NCBI GenBank assembly: GCA_004558975.1
Contig: SFZB01000047.1
Location: 1-7,849 of the forward strand
DNA: 7,849 bases
Direction of reading: 5' to 3'
Origin: a bacterium
GTDB taxonomy: Bacteria; Bacillota; Clostridia; Oscillospirales; CAG-272
The translations under genes were made by a program, and so were the position numbers. Shown here in pieces: positions 1-6,600 of this stretch. Numbering within the stretch: the first letter of the stretch is position 1; every line of letters begins with the position of its first letter. The notes beneath the pieces were generated by a model. That model was not told the DNA's origin, made no database searches, and saw nothing but the letters and a program-made list of their open reading frames with translations.

Positions 1-215
1 TTGCTTTTATATCTGCGACAGCTATAAAAAATCTTCAAAAAGGTTTTGGAAAGAGGGTGCGGGGGAGCCGCTGAAATCTCTTCGGTGAATCGATTTCAGC
101 GAGCGACAAGCCGGAAAACCTTGTCCTCGGGACGACGGCGATAGACGGCGGAGCCGAGGGCTTGGTTGCCTGCGCGGCAGAATTTTTCCAAAAGGTTCTC
201 TCCCGCCGTAAATAT
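1..215. other. Non-coding region downstream of block A
   Basis: No credible gene is seen in these 215 bp, which lie downstream of the last gene of the leftmost operon. The stretch is rich in dyads: 69-78 with 92-101, 105-110 with 120-125, and 125-130 with 154-159. On the minus strand a run of six T occurs near 27-32, but the hairpin in front of it is weak and A/U-only. No convincing intrinsic terminator could therefore be assigned to the operon. An open frame that begins here on the plus strand is only a shadow of the CBS gene. Confidence 0.6.
69..101. repeat. Inverted repeat (10-bp perfect arms)
   Basis: CGCTGAAATC (69-78) pairs perfectly with GATTTCAGCG (92-101). Read as minus-strand RNA, the 13-nt interior can add a symmetric GA/GA internal loop and a short UUC/GAA stem. 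It lies about 115 bp after the stop of the CBS gene. It could be a transcript-end or mRNA-stabilising hairpin, but no U-run follows it, so it is not a classical terminator. Confidence 0.6.
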
Positions 216-920
216 TTATCGTCCCTCGGTGTCCAGTACGTCGTAAGGGGAGACGATACCGAGCAGGGGTGCCGAGGGAGAGGCGCCCTCGGTGACGAGC
301 AGGGCGCGGATCTTGCAGTTCCTGCCGTAGGCGCGGGAAAACAGGCGCTCCGCCTCCTCGAGGAGCATCTCCGGCGAGACGAAACGGTACGCGACCGACG
401 GTGCGACGTCCAGCGCCAGATACGGCATCACGTCGGCGACGATCGTCCTGTCGTCGACTTTTACACGGTCGAGAAACACGCGGAACACCGCCTCAATCGA
501 TAACATCCCTGTGACGCGCCCGCCCGAAAGGCAGGGCACCCGCGAGAGGCTCCGTTTCTCCATCTCGATGAGCGCATCGGTGAGCCGTACCTCCGGCGTT
601 ACCACATACAGCCGTTCCCGCACGGTCATGCGGTCGCGGACGCGCGGCGGATTCTCGAGCTGTTCGATGACGCGGCGGAGAAACGCGTTCATGCCGGGAC
701 CCGGCAGGAGAGGCACCTCGCCCCCCACCTTCACTTCGTGCGTCAGCAGGTTCCGCACCTCGCGACAGCAGTCGAGTTCATCGCGGTAGATTTCCATCTT
801 CGGGTGCCGGATCAGGCGCGGAATCACGCCGCTCCGGGCGTCCACATGGAGAAAAGCCGCCGCCGCCGCTTCCAGGCGGCGGTAGTTATCGAGAAATTCC
901 GTGACCTCGCGTGATGCCAT
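216..920 (-). CDS. CBS domain protein with N-terminal HEPN-like region
   Basis: A 234-aa protein and the last gene of the four-gene operon. The start is the ATG at 918-920. An AAAAGGAG motif directly follows the upstream stop codon, although its 13-nt spacing is longer than usual; the longer open frame to 1130 only overlaps the Nudix gene. Residues 1-90 look helical and carry YRDELDCCREVRNLLTHE, in which R56 and H61 match the R-x4-H motif of HEPN domains. Residues 98-150 form one CBS repeat (VPCLSGGRVTGMLS around 128-141). Residues 175-230 form a second (LLGIVSPYDVLD at its end). CBS pairs generally bind adenosyl ligands such as AMP, ATP, c-di-AMP or SAM and pass the signal to a linked domain or partner. 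No signal peptide or membrane helix is seen, so the protein is probably cytoplasmic. The CBS call is firm, the HEPN call is motif-level only, and the ligand is unknown. Confidence 0.85.
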   Translation of the reverse strand: MASREVTEFLDNYRRLEAAAAAFLHVDARSGVIPRLIRHPKMEIYRDELDCCREVRNLLTHEVKVGGEVPLLPGPGMNAFLRRVIEQLENPPRVRDRMTVRERLYVVTPEVRLTDALIEMEKRSLSRVPCLSGGRVTGMLSIEAVFRVFLDRVKVDDRTIVADVMPYLALDVAPSVAYRFVSPEMLLEEAERLFSRAYGRNCKIRALLVTEGASPSAPLLGIVSPYDVLDTEGR

Positions 921-940
921 GGCGTTCTTTTTTCTCCTTT

Positions 941-1447
941 TCAGTCGTTGCACCCGCCCGCCGGTGCCGGGAGCGGAAAGGGGGCTCCGTTCAGCGCCAC
1001 CTCGGACAGCCGCAGATCGCGGTAGCAGAGTTTGAGCGAGAAAAAGGGCGCCCCGTCGGCAAGCAGTTTCAGAAAGATGTGATCCCCCTCCCACAGCGGG
1101 AGCGACGGGATCCTTTTCTTTTCCACCCATTCGAGCGAGCCCTCGTCGCAGACGGGCAACTGCCCCTCATGTGCCTTGGCGGTGAACAGGTGCATATATT
1201 CCCACAGCCCGTCGTCCGTGACGAACGTCACGATCCCGCGGAACTTGAGTTCCGAGACGGTCAGCCCCGTCTCCTCCATGACCTCGCGCCGCACGCAGTC
1301 CTCCGGGCTCTCGCCAAATTCAAAATGACCGCCGATGCCCAGCCACTTCCCCGCGTTCGAATCCTCTTTGCCCGTGTTGCGGTTCAGCATCAGGTATTTA
1401 TCGCCGTCCTCAATATAGCACAGCGTCGTCAGTTCCGGCTCACGCAT
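941..1447 (-). CDS. Nudix hydrolase, MutT / 8-oxo-dGTP diphosphatase type
   Basis: A 168-aa protein with a complete Nudix box, G-x5-E-x7-REV-x-EE-x-GL, at residues 40-62 (G40, E46, R54, E55, E58, E59, G61). The glutamates are those that hold the catalytic divalent metal. The N-terminus (TTLCYIEDGDKYLMLNR) and the late EWVEKK...LPLWEGDHIFLKLL segment match the Firmicutes MutT subgroup usually labelled 8-oxo-dGTP diphosphatase, which would hydrolyse oxidised nucleotides to monophosphates. The substrate is inferred from family resemblance and other nucleoside diphosphate derivatives are possible. A Pro/Ala/Gly-rich tail of about 15 residues ends the protein. The gene lies 14 bp after the P-II gene and 20 bp before the CBS gene. 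Its ribosome binding site is an odd G6 run (GGGGGGT) rather than AGGAGG, so translation may depend on coupling to the gene in front. Confidence 0.88.
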   Translation of the reverse strand: MREPELTTLCYIEDGDKYLMLNRNTGKEDSNAGKWLGIGGHFEFGESPEDCVRREVMEETGLTVSELKFRGIVTFVTDDGLWEYMHLFTAKAHEGQLPVCDEGSLEWVEKKRIPSLPLWEGDHIFLKLLADGAPFFSLKLCYRDLRLSEVALNGAPFPLPAPAGGCND

Positions 1448-1461
1448 GACGGTACCCCCCG

Positions 1462-2142
1462 TTATTTCTCAAAGAAACGCAGACCTGCCGTTTCGGAGAC
1501 AGGCAGAGAGAAGGAGACGGCGCGCGCCGGGGTGTTCAGCCCCGCCTTCTCGGTCACGCCCTCCATGATTGCGCGCTTTTCCTCGGCGCGCGTCACGATG
1601 AACACCATTTCCTTTTCCTCGGCGAGCGAAATGCCGTAGAACTTCTCGGCGATCGCCGTGCCGGTGCCCTTCGCGTGCAGAACGGTCCCGCCGCCCGCGC
1701 CTGCGGCGCGCGCCGCCTGCATGACCTCGTCGGTATGCCCGTTCTCGCAAATGATGACGATGAGTTCCTTATCTGTCTGCATAGGATACGGCTCCTTTGT
1801 CATTTCGTCGTTTTCATGTCCGCCGGCAAACCCGCGCAGCGCCATGGCGCCGCTGATACTCGTGAGCGGCAGCGCGAGGGCAATCCCCCGCTGCGGCAGG
1901 TCGATCTGCACCTCCCGCGTCAGCGCCGCGAAGAGTTCCTCCGTCTTGTTGCGCGTCGCGAGGGTGAAATGCGCAATCTTCTCGGTCTTTTCGAGCCCGA
2001 GCAGTGCCAGCGTGCCGGAGCCCGCGGTGCCGGTACAGGGGACGCTGTACACGTGCGGCACCTCGTACCGCTCGAACAGGTCGAGAAATTCCTTGTGATC
2101 CTGCTTCGTCGAGATGACGAGCAGTAAGTACATTTTCTGCAT
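1462..2142 (-). CDS. Tandem P-II-like regulatory protein
   Basis: A 226-aa protein built from two P-II (GlnB/GlnK-like) ferredoxin-fold units, at about residues 4-98 and 124-222, joined by a charged linker (108-123). The second unit is the more recognisable: KELIVIICENGHTDEVMQAA, then GAGGGTVLHAKGTG, then EKAGLNTPARAVSFSLPV. P-II proteins bind nucleotides or other small ligands and control a partner, often a membrane transporter. Adjacency to the DUF1538 gene (18-bp gap) makes that transporter the likely partner. The T-loops are short (around 36-52 and 157-175) and lack the uridylylated tyrosine context. The classical B-loop TGxxGDGKIF is also absent, so canonical ATP/2-oxoglutarate sensing cannot be assumed. 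The start at 2140-2142 is set by AAAGGAG with 6-nt spacing; M4 is a less likely alternative. The fold call is firm, the ligand is unknown. Confidence 0.85.
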   Translation of the reverse strand: MQKMYLLLVISTKQDHKEFLDLFERYEVPHVYSVPCTGTAGSGTLALLGLEKTEKIAHFTLATRNKTEELFAALTREVQIDLPQRGIALALPLTSISGAMALRGFAGGHENDEMTKEPYPMQTDKELIVIICENGHTDEVMQAARAAGAGGGTVLHAKGTGTAIAEKFYGISLAEEKEMVFIVTRAEEKRAIMEGVTEKAGLNTPARAVSFSLPVSETAGLRFFEK

Positions 2143-2160
2143 ATCCGTCTCCTTTCCGCG

Positions 2161-3678
2161 TCAGAAATCGATGACCGTCTCGACGATCGGCTCCATCGTC
2201 TCGGGCTCCGCCTGTGCACGGCGCAGTTTGATCCGATAGATGACCCCGAGAATCTGAATGGAGATGAGCGGCGTCATGGCGACCATCGCCACCATGCCGA
2301 AAGCGTCTGTCAGAATGTTCCCGCCCCGGGCGGTCGTCACCCCCATGCTCAGCGCGAGCAGGAAGGTCGCCGTCATGGGACCCGACGCGACCCCGCCGGA
2401 GTCAAACGCGATCGAGGAGAAAACGTCGTCCGTGAAGAAGGTCAGGAGCAGGGCGACGAAGTACCCGCCCGCGAGAAAATACATGATGGAGATGCCCGTC
2501 AGCGCGCGGAGGATCGCGATGCCGACCGAGATGCCGACCCCGGCACCGAGCGCGAAGGACAGCGCCTTTTTCGGGATCGCCCCGGCGGAGACTTCCTCGA
2601 CCTGGTGCTCGAGCACCTGCACGGCGGGCTCCGCCGCGACGATGAAGTAACCGATGACGACCCCGATCGGGATCAGGATAAAGGCATAGGGTTTTGCCCC
2701 GAGCATTTCCCCGATGCGGTAGCCCGCCGGCATGAAGCCGACATTCGCCCCGGTGAGGAACAGCGTCAGCCCCGCGAGGGTGTAGAGCAGACCGACGATG
2801 ATTTTGATGGCGCGCTCTTGGGAGATTGGGCTATGAATCCATTGATAAAGGAAGAAGAGCACCGAAATGGGCGCGAGCGCCTTGAGCATTTCGAGGAGGT
2901 AGTCCGGCAGTGCGTGGACATAGGCGAGAATCATCTCGCGCGAGTCGGCGAATTCCACCGGCGTGAGGTCGGGGATTTCTCCCCCGTGCGTCCCGAAGAC
3001 GAGCCCCAGGACAAGCACCGCCATGATGGGGCCGATCGAGCAGAGCGCGACGAACCCGAAACTGTCGTTCTTACCCCCGCGGTCGGAGCGAATGGACGAG
3101 ATACCGACGCCGAGCGTCATGATGAACGGCACGGTCATGGGACCCGTCGTCACCCCGCCGGAGTCGAACGCGATCGCCCAGAAGGATTTCGGGACGAAGA
3201 ACGAGAGGACGAAAACAATGAGATAAAAGACGAGGAGCAGGTAGCGCAGGCGGATTCCGAACAGCACGCGCAGCATCGCGATGACGAGGAACGCACCGAC
3301 CCCGGCGGCGACCGAGAGGATCAGCGTCCAGGTGCCGACGGACGGTACATAGGTGGCGAGCACCTGCAGATCGGGCTCCGAAATCGTGATGAGCGCCCCG
3401 ATGCAGAAGGACATCAGAATGATGACGATAAGTTTCTTGGACTTCGCCATACCGGCACCCATGTAGTCACCCATGGGGGTCATCGCCATCTCCGACCCGA
3501 GGGAGAACAGCCCGATCCCGACAATGAGCAGGAAGCAACCGGCGAGGAAACCGAGGAAAACCCCTGCCCCCAGCGGCACGACGGTGAAGCACAGGATGAG
3601 GATAACGAGCGCGAGCGGCAGTACGGATACGAGCGCTTCGCGCATTTTTCCTTTGAGGACGGATGCGGAATGCTTCAT
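2161..3678 (-). CDS. Duplicated DUF1538 membrane protein, probable cation/proton antiporter
   Basis: A 505-aa, very hydrophobic inner-membrane protein formed by two DUF1538 repeats (about 10-235 and 260-485). The repeats share AFDSGGV followed by GPMT (170-181 and 424-435), EP-x-x-QVL (101-107 and 350-356), and a Gly/Met-rich stretch after a helix ending in LF (MAMTPMGDYMGAGM at 64-77; VGFMPAGYRIGEML at 313-326). From memory, a two-gene DUF1538 pair (UmpAB) from a Halomonas species has been reported to act as a Na+/H+ antiporter. Here both halves are fused in one chain. The conserved Asp in FDSGG and Glu in the EP motif are plausible ion-coupling residues, which is inference. The short tail after residue 486 is acidic. 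The start is fixed by AAAGGAG with 6-nt spacing. This is the first gene of the operon. The family call is firm; transport of a particular ion is not shown by the sequence. Confidence 0.88.
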   Translation of the reverse strand: MKHSASVLKGKMREALVSVLPLALVILILCFTVVPLGAGVFLGFLAGCFLLIVGIGLFSLGSEMAMTPMGDYMGAGMAKSKKLIVIILMSFCIGALITISEPDLQVLATYVPSVGTWTLILSVAAGVGAFLVIAMLRVLFGIRLRYLLLVFYLIVFVLSFFVPKSFWAIAFDSGGVTTGPMTVPFIMTLGVGISSIRSDRGGKNDSFGFVALCSIGPIMAVLVLGLVFGTHGGEIPDLTPVEFADSREMILAYVHALPDYLLEMLKALAPISVLFFLYQWIHSPISQERAIKIIVGLLYTLAGLTLFLTGANVGFMPAGYRIGEMLGAKPYAFILIPIGVVIGYFIVAAEPAVQVLEHQVEEVSAGAIPKKALSFALGAGVGISVGIAILRALTGISIMYFLAGGYFVALLLTFFTDDVFSSIAFDSGGVASGPMTATFLLALSMGVTTARGGNILTDAFGMVAMVAMTPLISIQILGVIYRIKLRRAQAEPETMEPIVETVIDF

Positions 3679-3749
3679 CGGCGTCTCCTTTGAATGGTTG
3701 TCAGGCAGTCACGGATTCCCGCAGCGAATGGCGGTTCGGTCAGGCGGTT

Positions 3750-3781
3750 ACACAGTCACGCGGTCACACAGTCACGCGGTC
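3750..3781. repeat. Tandem 16-bp direct repeat, two perfect copies
   Basis: ACACAGTCACGCGGTC occurs twice head to tail (3750-3765 and 3766-3781). The 16 bp before it (3734-3749) look like a decayed third copy with about 10 of 16 matches, and CAGTCACGG recurs near 3705-3713. The array lies in the untranslated leader of the DUF1538 operon. Confidence 0.9.
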
Positions 3782-3818
3782 GGGCGCGCGCGGGATTTTG
3801 CCATGCCGCCAGGGTACC

Positions 3819-3861
3819 AAAAAGGAGTCTCGGCGGGCGTCAACGCCGCATCGGGGCTCCT
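3819..3861 (-). terminator. Terminator-like hairpin in the DUF1538 operon leader
   Basis: On the minus strand AGGAG (3857-3861) pairs with CTCCT (3823-3827). The interior holds a second GC stem, GCG/CGC twice with one bulge, around a four-base loop at 3840-3843. Five T (3819-3823) overlap and follow the closing arm, which is the layout of an intrinsic terminator. If the promoter call is right it starts only about 10 nt into the transcript, so it could be an attenuator. Alternatively the block is a dispersed repeat. Confidence 0.45.
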
Positions 3862-3877
3862 AGGGCTTTCTTTACCT

Positions 3878-3913
3878 ATTTTACTATACGGAAACGCAAA
3901 TTGCAACCGTCAA
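3878..3913 (-). promoter_or_regulatory. Candidate sigma-70-type promoter of the DUF1538 operon
   Basis: Two overlapping minus-strand readings exist. One is TTGCAA (3901-3906), 17 bp, TAAAAT (3878-3883). The other is TTGACG (3908-3913), 19 bp, TATAGT (3883-3888). Both sit in the only AT-rich part of the spacer and point to the DUF1538 gene, giving a leader of roughly 190 nt. Which pair is used cannot be decided from the sequence. Confidence 0.5.
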
Positions 3914-4065
3914 TTTCCGAAACTTTGTTCGTATTTTGTCGACCGTTCCACTTTCGCTCGGGCGGCGGCGCGTTTTCGAAATCACGACGGTTCGGCGGCG
4001 TTCCGCCGCCGCCGTCACATAGCGATGTTCTTTTTCCCCGACTCCCGTTTCACCGAGGTGCCTAA

Positions 4066-4098
4066 ACACACAAAGAGGAGCCGCATTTGCGGCTCCTC
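4066..4098 (-). terminator. Intrinsic terminator of the lipoprotein gene
   Basis: A perfect 10-bp stem, GAGGAGCCGC (4075-4084) with GCGGCTCCTC (4089-4098), closes a four-base loop (4085-4088). On the minus strand it is followed by a T-rich tail (CTTTGTGTGTTT, about 4063-4074). It starts 14 bp after the lipoprotein stop codon, as expected for the end of this transcript. Confidence 0.85.
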
Positions 4099-4112
4099 CC
4101 GGTAAAAATATA

Positions 4113-6572
4113 TCAGACGATCTTCGTCGGCGTCGTCGCGCCGGTTTTGAGCAAATACAGGTGTCCGGTTCCTTCGGTGACGGGATAATCTGCCGTGAGC
4201 GTATAGGACATTTCGTAGTACAGGACGCCGACGGAAGTCGCGCTGACCCCGACGAAAGTCCCCGTCGCGAGACGCGTCTTGCCCGTGCCGTCCGTGCGGA
4301 CGCTCCATACGCCCTCGGCGCCCGAAGTCGTATCTGCGTAATAGACAATTCCGCCGTGGACGGAGAGCGACTGGATTTTTACCCCGGTGACGAGCGTTTT
4401 CACGGTGCCGGTCGCGAAGTCATAGGCGCAGAGTGTGCCTTCTTTGGCGTTGTAATAGTAGAGCGCCGTGTCGTCGGCGGTGAAACAGATTGCGCTCGTG
4501 TCCGCCACTTCGTTCGTCTTGCCCGTTGCAATGTCGTAGTACATCAGTTTGCCGGCAAGGCTGGTTTTCGGTTTGGTGCAGAAAAAGACTTTGCCGTCGT
4601 GCAGTACCAGCGAGACACAATGCACCGAGGACGTCAGACTTCCGAAAAGGGTTTCTTCTTCCTTATCCTTTGCGGTGCTGTCGGGTTTCAGACGCCGCAG
4701 GGTGTTGAAGGTGTTGCCGTTATCGACGAAATACATATACTCGCCGTCGAAGAGCACCTCGTCACAGCGGCCGGAGGAGATCTTCTCCGCTTCCCCGCCC
4801 GTAAGCGGCACACGCCAGAAGGCGTAATTGGTCGCGATGTAGGTGCTGTACCACAGATAGTCGCCGTGGAAGTAGAAGGCGCTGCAGGAATCCGACACGA
4901 CCTTGTAGGCGGCGCGCGTCACGGGATTGTATTTCCAGATGGAACCGCCGTCGCGGGCGTTCAGGAAATAGATCTCTCCCCCGTACTCTTTGATATACGT
5001 GTAACTGCTCGCGCCTGCCGTCGTGTCGTCGACCGGCGTGAAGGACGCCATGAGGTCGGTGACGGTACCGTCCGTCACTTGGTAGCGATGCAGATGTTTG
5101 GTGTTCACAAGATAATAATAGAGATTTGCGCCGTCACTCGTCAGGCCGGAGACGTCGGCAGAGACGACTTTTTCTCCGGGCAGGCTCCCCGTGGCATCAA
5201 GTGCCACGCGGTAAATCCCGTCGCCGAACACCTTGCCCGTGAGCAGGTCACTGTTGATATAATAGAGATACTGTCCGACGATCGTCAGGTTATCCCCGCT
5301 GTCGGTCGTCATTTTGGTGAGCGTTTTTGCATCGATGCTGTATCGGTGGATTGCGTTACCCGTCAGCGTGTGGACGTTGCAATAGAGGACGTTTCCTTTC
5401 GCGACGATGTTCGAGACCTTTTCCTCCGTCAGCGTCTCGGGCGTGCCGCCCGCCGTCGGGATCCGGGTGAGAAGCCCTTTGTCGCTCCCCGCGGCGTAGT
5501 ACAGGTAACTGCCGACCACAGTCAGATACGAGGCTTTGCCGTCGGTCAGTTTCTCGGGGGCGTCATCGGCGCCGTGGCTGATCCTGATACGGTAGATGCC
5601 GTTTGCGTTCCCGGTGTTGACGACGGAATTCTTCGCAAAATAGAGGTAGGTGCCGTCTGTCGTGAGATATTCGCCGCCGTCGGAGAGGAAAAGCGAGACA
5701 GTGCCGTCTGCCGCAATCGATTTGACAGATGACCGTAGGAATCCTTTGCTGACAAAGTACAGGTTCCGGCTGTCAGCGGTGAAGAACTGAGGCGTTTCGT
5801 TCCCTTGGACTTTGGAGAGTTTTGCGCCGTCCCAGACGTAGAGGAGATTATCGTGCAGGGGGTTCTGGAAATAGACTTTCCCGCCGAACGAGTACGTGTA
5901 GAGTTTATCCAGTTTGGCGGTGATTTTCAGTTCCGCCCGCAGGGTGAGTGTCGTGTACCCCACCCCCGATAGGGTGGCGACGACCGTGTAGGTGCCGGGG
6001 TCGGTCACCTCCTCCGCCGCTTCTCCGTTGTAGGTGTAGGAACAGGTGACATCGGAGGGGACGTTGCCCGTGACGCGCAGGCTGTGCGGCAGACCGTCGT
6101 ATGCAACGGTGTCGTTCGTGAGCGTCACACCGGTAATCGTCAGGGGTTCGATCGTGAGCTTCGCCGTGAGGGTTTTGGTCGTGTACCCCTCACCCGAGAG
6201 GGTCGCTGTAACGGTGTAAGTACCGGGGAGGGTGGCACCGGTCGCGGCATTGCCGTTGTAAGCATAAGTACAGGAGACGCCCTCGGGGAGTTCTCCCGCG
6301 ACGGTAAGCGACTGCTCCGCTCGGTTATACGGGACGGTACGGTCGGAGAGCGTCACGCCGGTGATTTCTTTCGGTGCGGGCGCGTCCGGGTCGGTTTTGT
6401 CGGTGGTATCGTCCGGGGTTTCGGTGGGATTCTTGCCGGAATCCCCGCCGCTCCCTGTACCTGTGTCGGCACCCGGGGTGTCCGGCGTCCCTGCCGGAGT
6501 ATCGCCGCACGAAACAAGAATAAGGGTGATGAGAAGTAGCGCGGAGAGAAAGAGAATCAGATGTTTTTTCAT
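4113..6572 (-). CDS. Large lipoprotein with two MBG-like repeats and DUF5050-like beta-propeller
   Basis: An 819-aa protein starting at the ATG at 6570-6572, chosen because AAGGAG lies 7 nt upstream and the signal peptide begins with MKKH; an ATG eight codons earlier has no such support. Residues 1-21 are a hydrophobic signal peptide ending in a lipobox (LVSC, C22), so the product should be lipid-anchored on the outer face of the membrane. A Thr/Asp/Gly/Pro-rich linker covers 23-69. Residues 70-142 and 147-218 are two Ig-like MBG-type repeats sharing TGVTL, TV-x-Y, YNG and PGTYTV-x-ATLSG-x-GYTT. From about 228 to the end I count 14 repeats of roughly 42 residues with LYY/VYF strands and IYR- or RIP-like strands. 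This pattern resembles DUF5050/LRP1-type propellers and would fit two seven-bladed propellers. No catalytic motif is visible, so a binding or surface role is likely. It lies 59 bp after the XRE-type regulator gene and has its own terminator. Confidence 0.85.
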   Translation of the reverse strand: MKKHLILFLSALLLITLILVSCGDTPAGTPDTPGADTGTGSGGDSGKNPTETPDDTTDKTDPDAPAPKEITGVTLSDRTVPYNRAEQSLTVAGELPEGVSCTYAYNGNAATGATLPGTYTVTATLSGEGYTTKTLTAKLTIEPLTITGVTLTNDTVAYDGLPHSLRVTGNVPSDVTCSYTYNGEAAEEVTDPGTYTVVATLSGVGYTTLTLRAELKITAKLDKLYTYSFGGKVYFQNPLHDNLLYVWDGAKLSKVQGNETPQFFTADSRNLYFVSKGFLRSSVKSIAADGTVSLFLSDGGEYLTTDGTYLYFAKNSVVNTGNANGIYRIRISHGADDAPEKLTDGKASYLTVVGSYLYYAAGSDKGLLTRIPTAGGTPETLTEEKVSNIVAKGNVLYCNVHTLTGNAIHRYSIDAKTLTKMTTDSGDNLTIVGQYLYYINSDLLTGKVFGDGIYRVALDATGSLPGEKVVSADVSGLTSDGANLYYYLVNTKHLHRYQVTDGTVTDLMASFTPVDDTTAGASSYTYIKEYGGEIYFLNARDGGSIWKYNPVTRAAYKVVSDSCSAFYFHGDYLWYSTYIATNYAFWRVPLTGGEAEKISSGRCDEVLFDGEYMYFVDNGNTFNTLRRLKPDSTAKDKEEETLFGSLTSSVHCVSLVLHDGKVFFCTKPKTSLAGKLMYYDIATGKTNEVADTSAICFTADDTALYYYNAKEGTLCAYDFATGTVKTLVTGVKIQSLSVHGGIVYYADTTSGAEGVWSVRTDGTGKTRLATGTFVGVSATSVGVLYYEMSYTLTADYPVTEGTGHLYLLKTGATTPTKIV

Positions 6573-6600
6573 AAGACAACTCCTTATCGGAATCAAAATG

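Larger units (their letters stand above)
3679..4112. other. Intergenic region between the two transcription blocks
   Basis: These 434 bp contain no credible gene; the open frames crossing it have shadow-like Arg/Ser-rich products. From right to left on the minus strand it holds the lipoprotein terminator (4075-4098), a GC-rich dyad (3986-4016: cggcgg/ccgccg around a CGTT loop, plus gacgg/ccgtc), a promoter candidate (3878-3913), a terminator-like leader hairpin (3819-3861), a tandem 16-bp repeat (3750-3781), and finally the ribosome binding site of the DUF1538 gene (AAAGGAG, about 3685-3691). Confidence 0.7.

Noticed and set aside
61..180. Possible tRNA or known riboswitch in the left GC-rich dyad region
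   Set aside because: No T-arm GGTTCGAATCC-like motif, anticodon arm or cloverleaf spacing could be made out, and no riboswitch core I know matches.
921..1130. N-terminal extension of the CBS protein to give 304 aa
   Set aside because: The extension lies inside the Nudix gene in another frame, has a low-complexity composition, and the ATG at 918-920 has its own AGGAG-type site just after the Nudix stop.
2605..3693. Plus-strand open frame of 362 codons opposite the DUF1538 gene
   Set aside because: The product is extremely rich in Asp, Glu, Arg and His, which is the direct mirror of hydrophobic codons on the other strand. It has no start signal or recognisable domain.
3734..3781. Direct repeats as a CRISPR array
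   Set aside because: The units are only 16 bp, directly abutting with no spacers, and no cas gene is present.
4161..5732. Plus-strand open frame of 523 codons opposite the lipoprotein gene
   Set aside because: The opposite strand codes for a protein with a clear signal peptide and repeats. The plus-strand product is Arg/Val/Asp-rich without any domain or ribosome binding site, as expected for an antisense shadow in GC-rich coding DNA.
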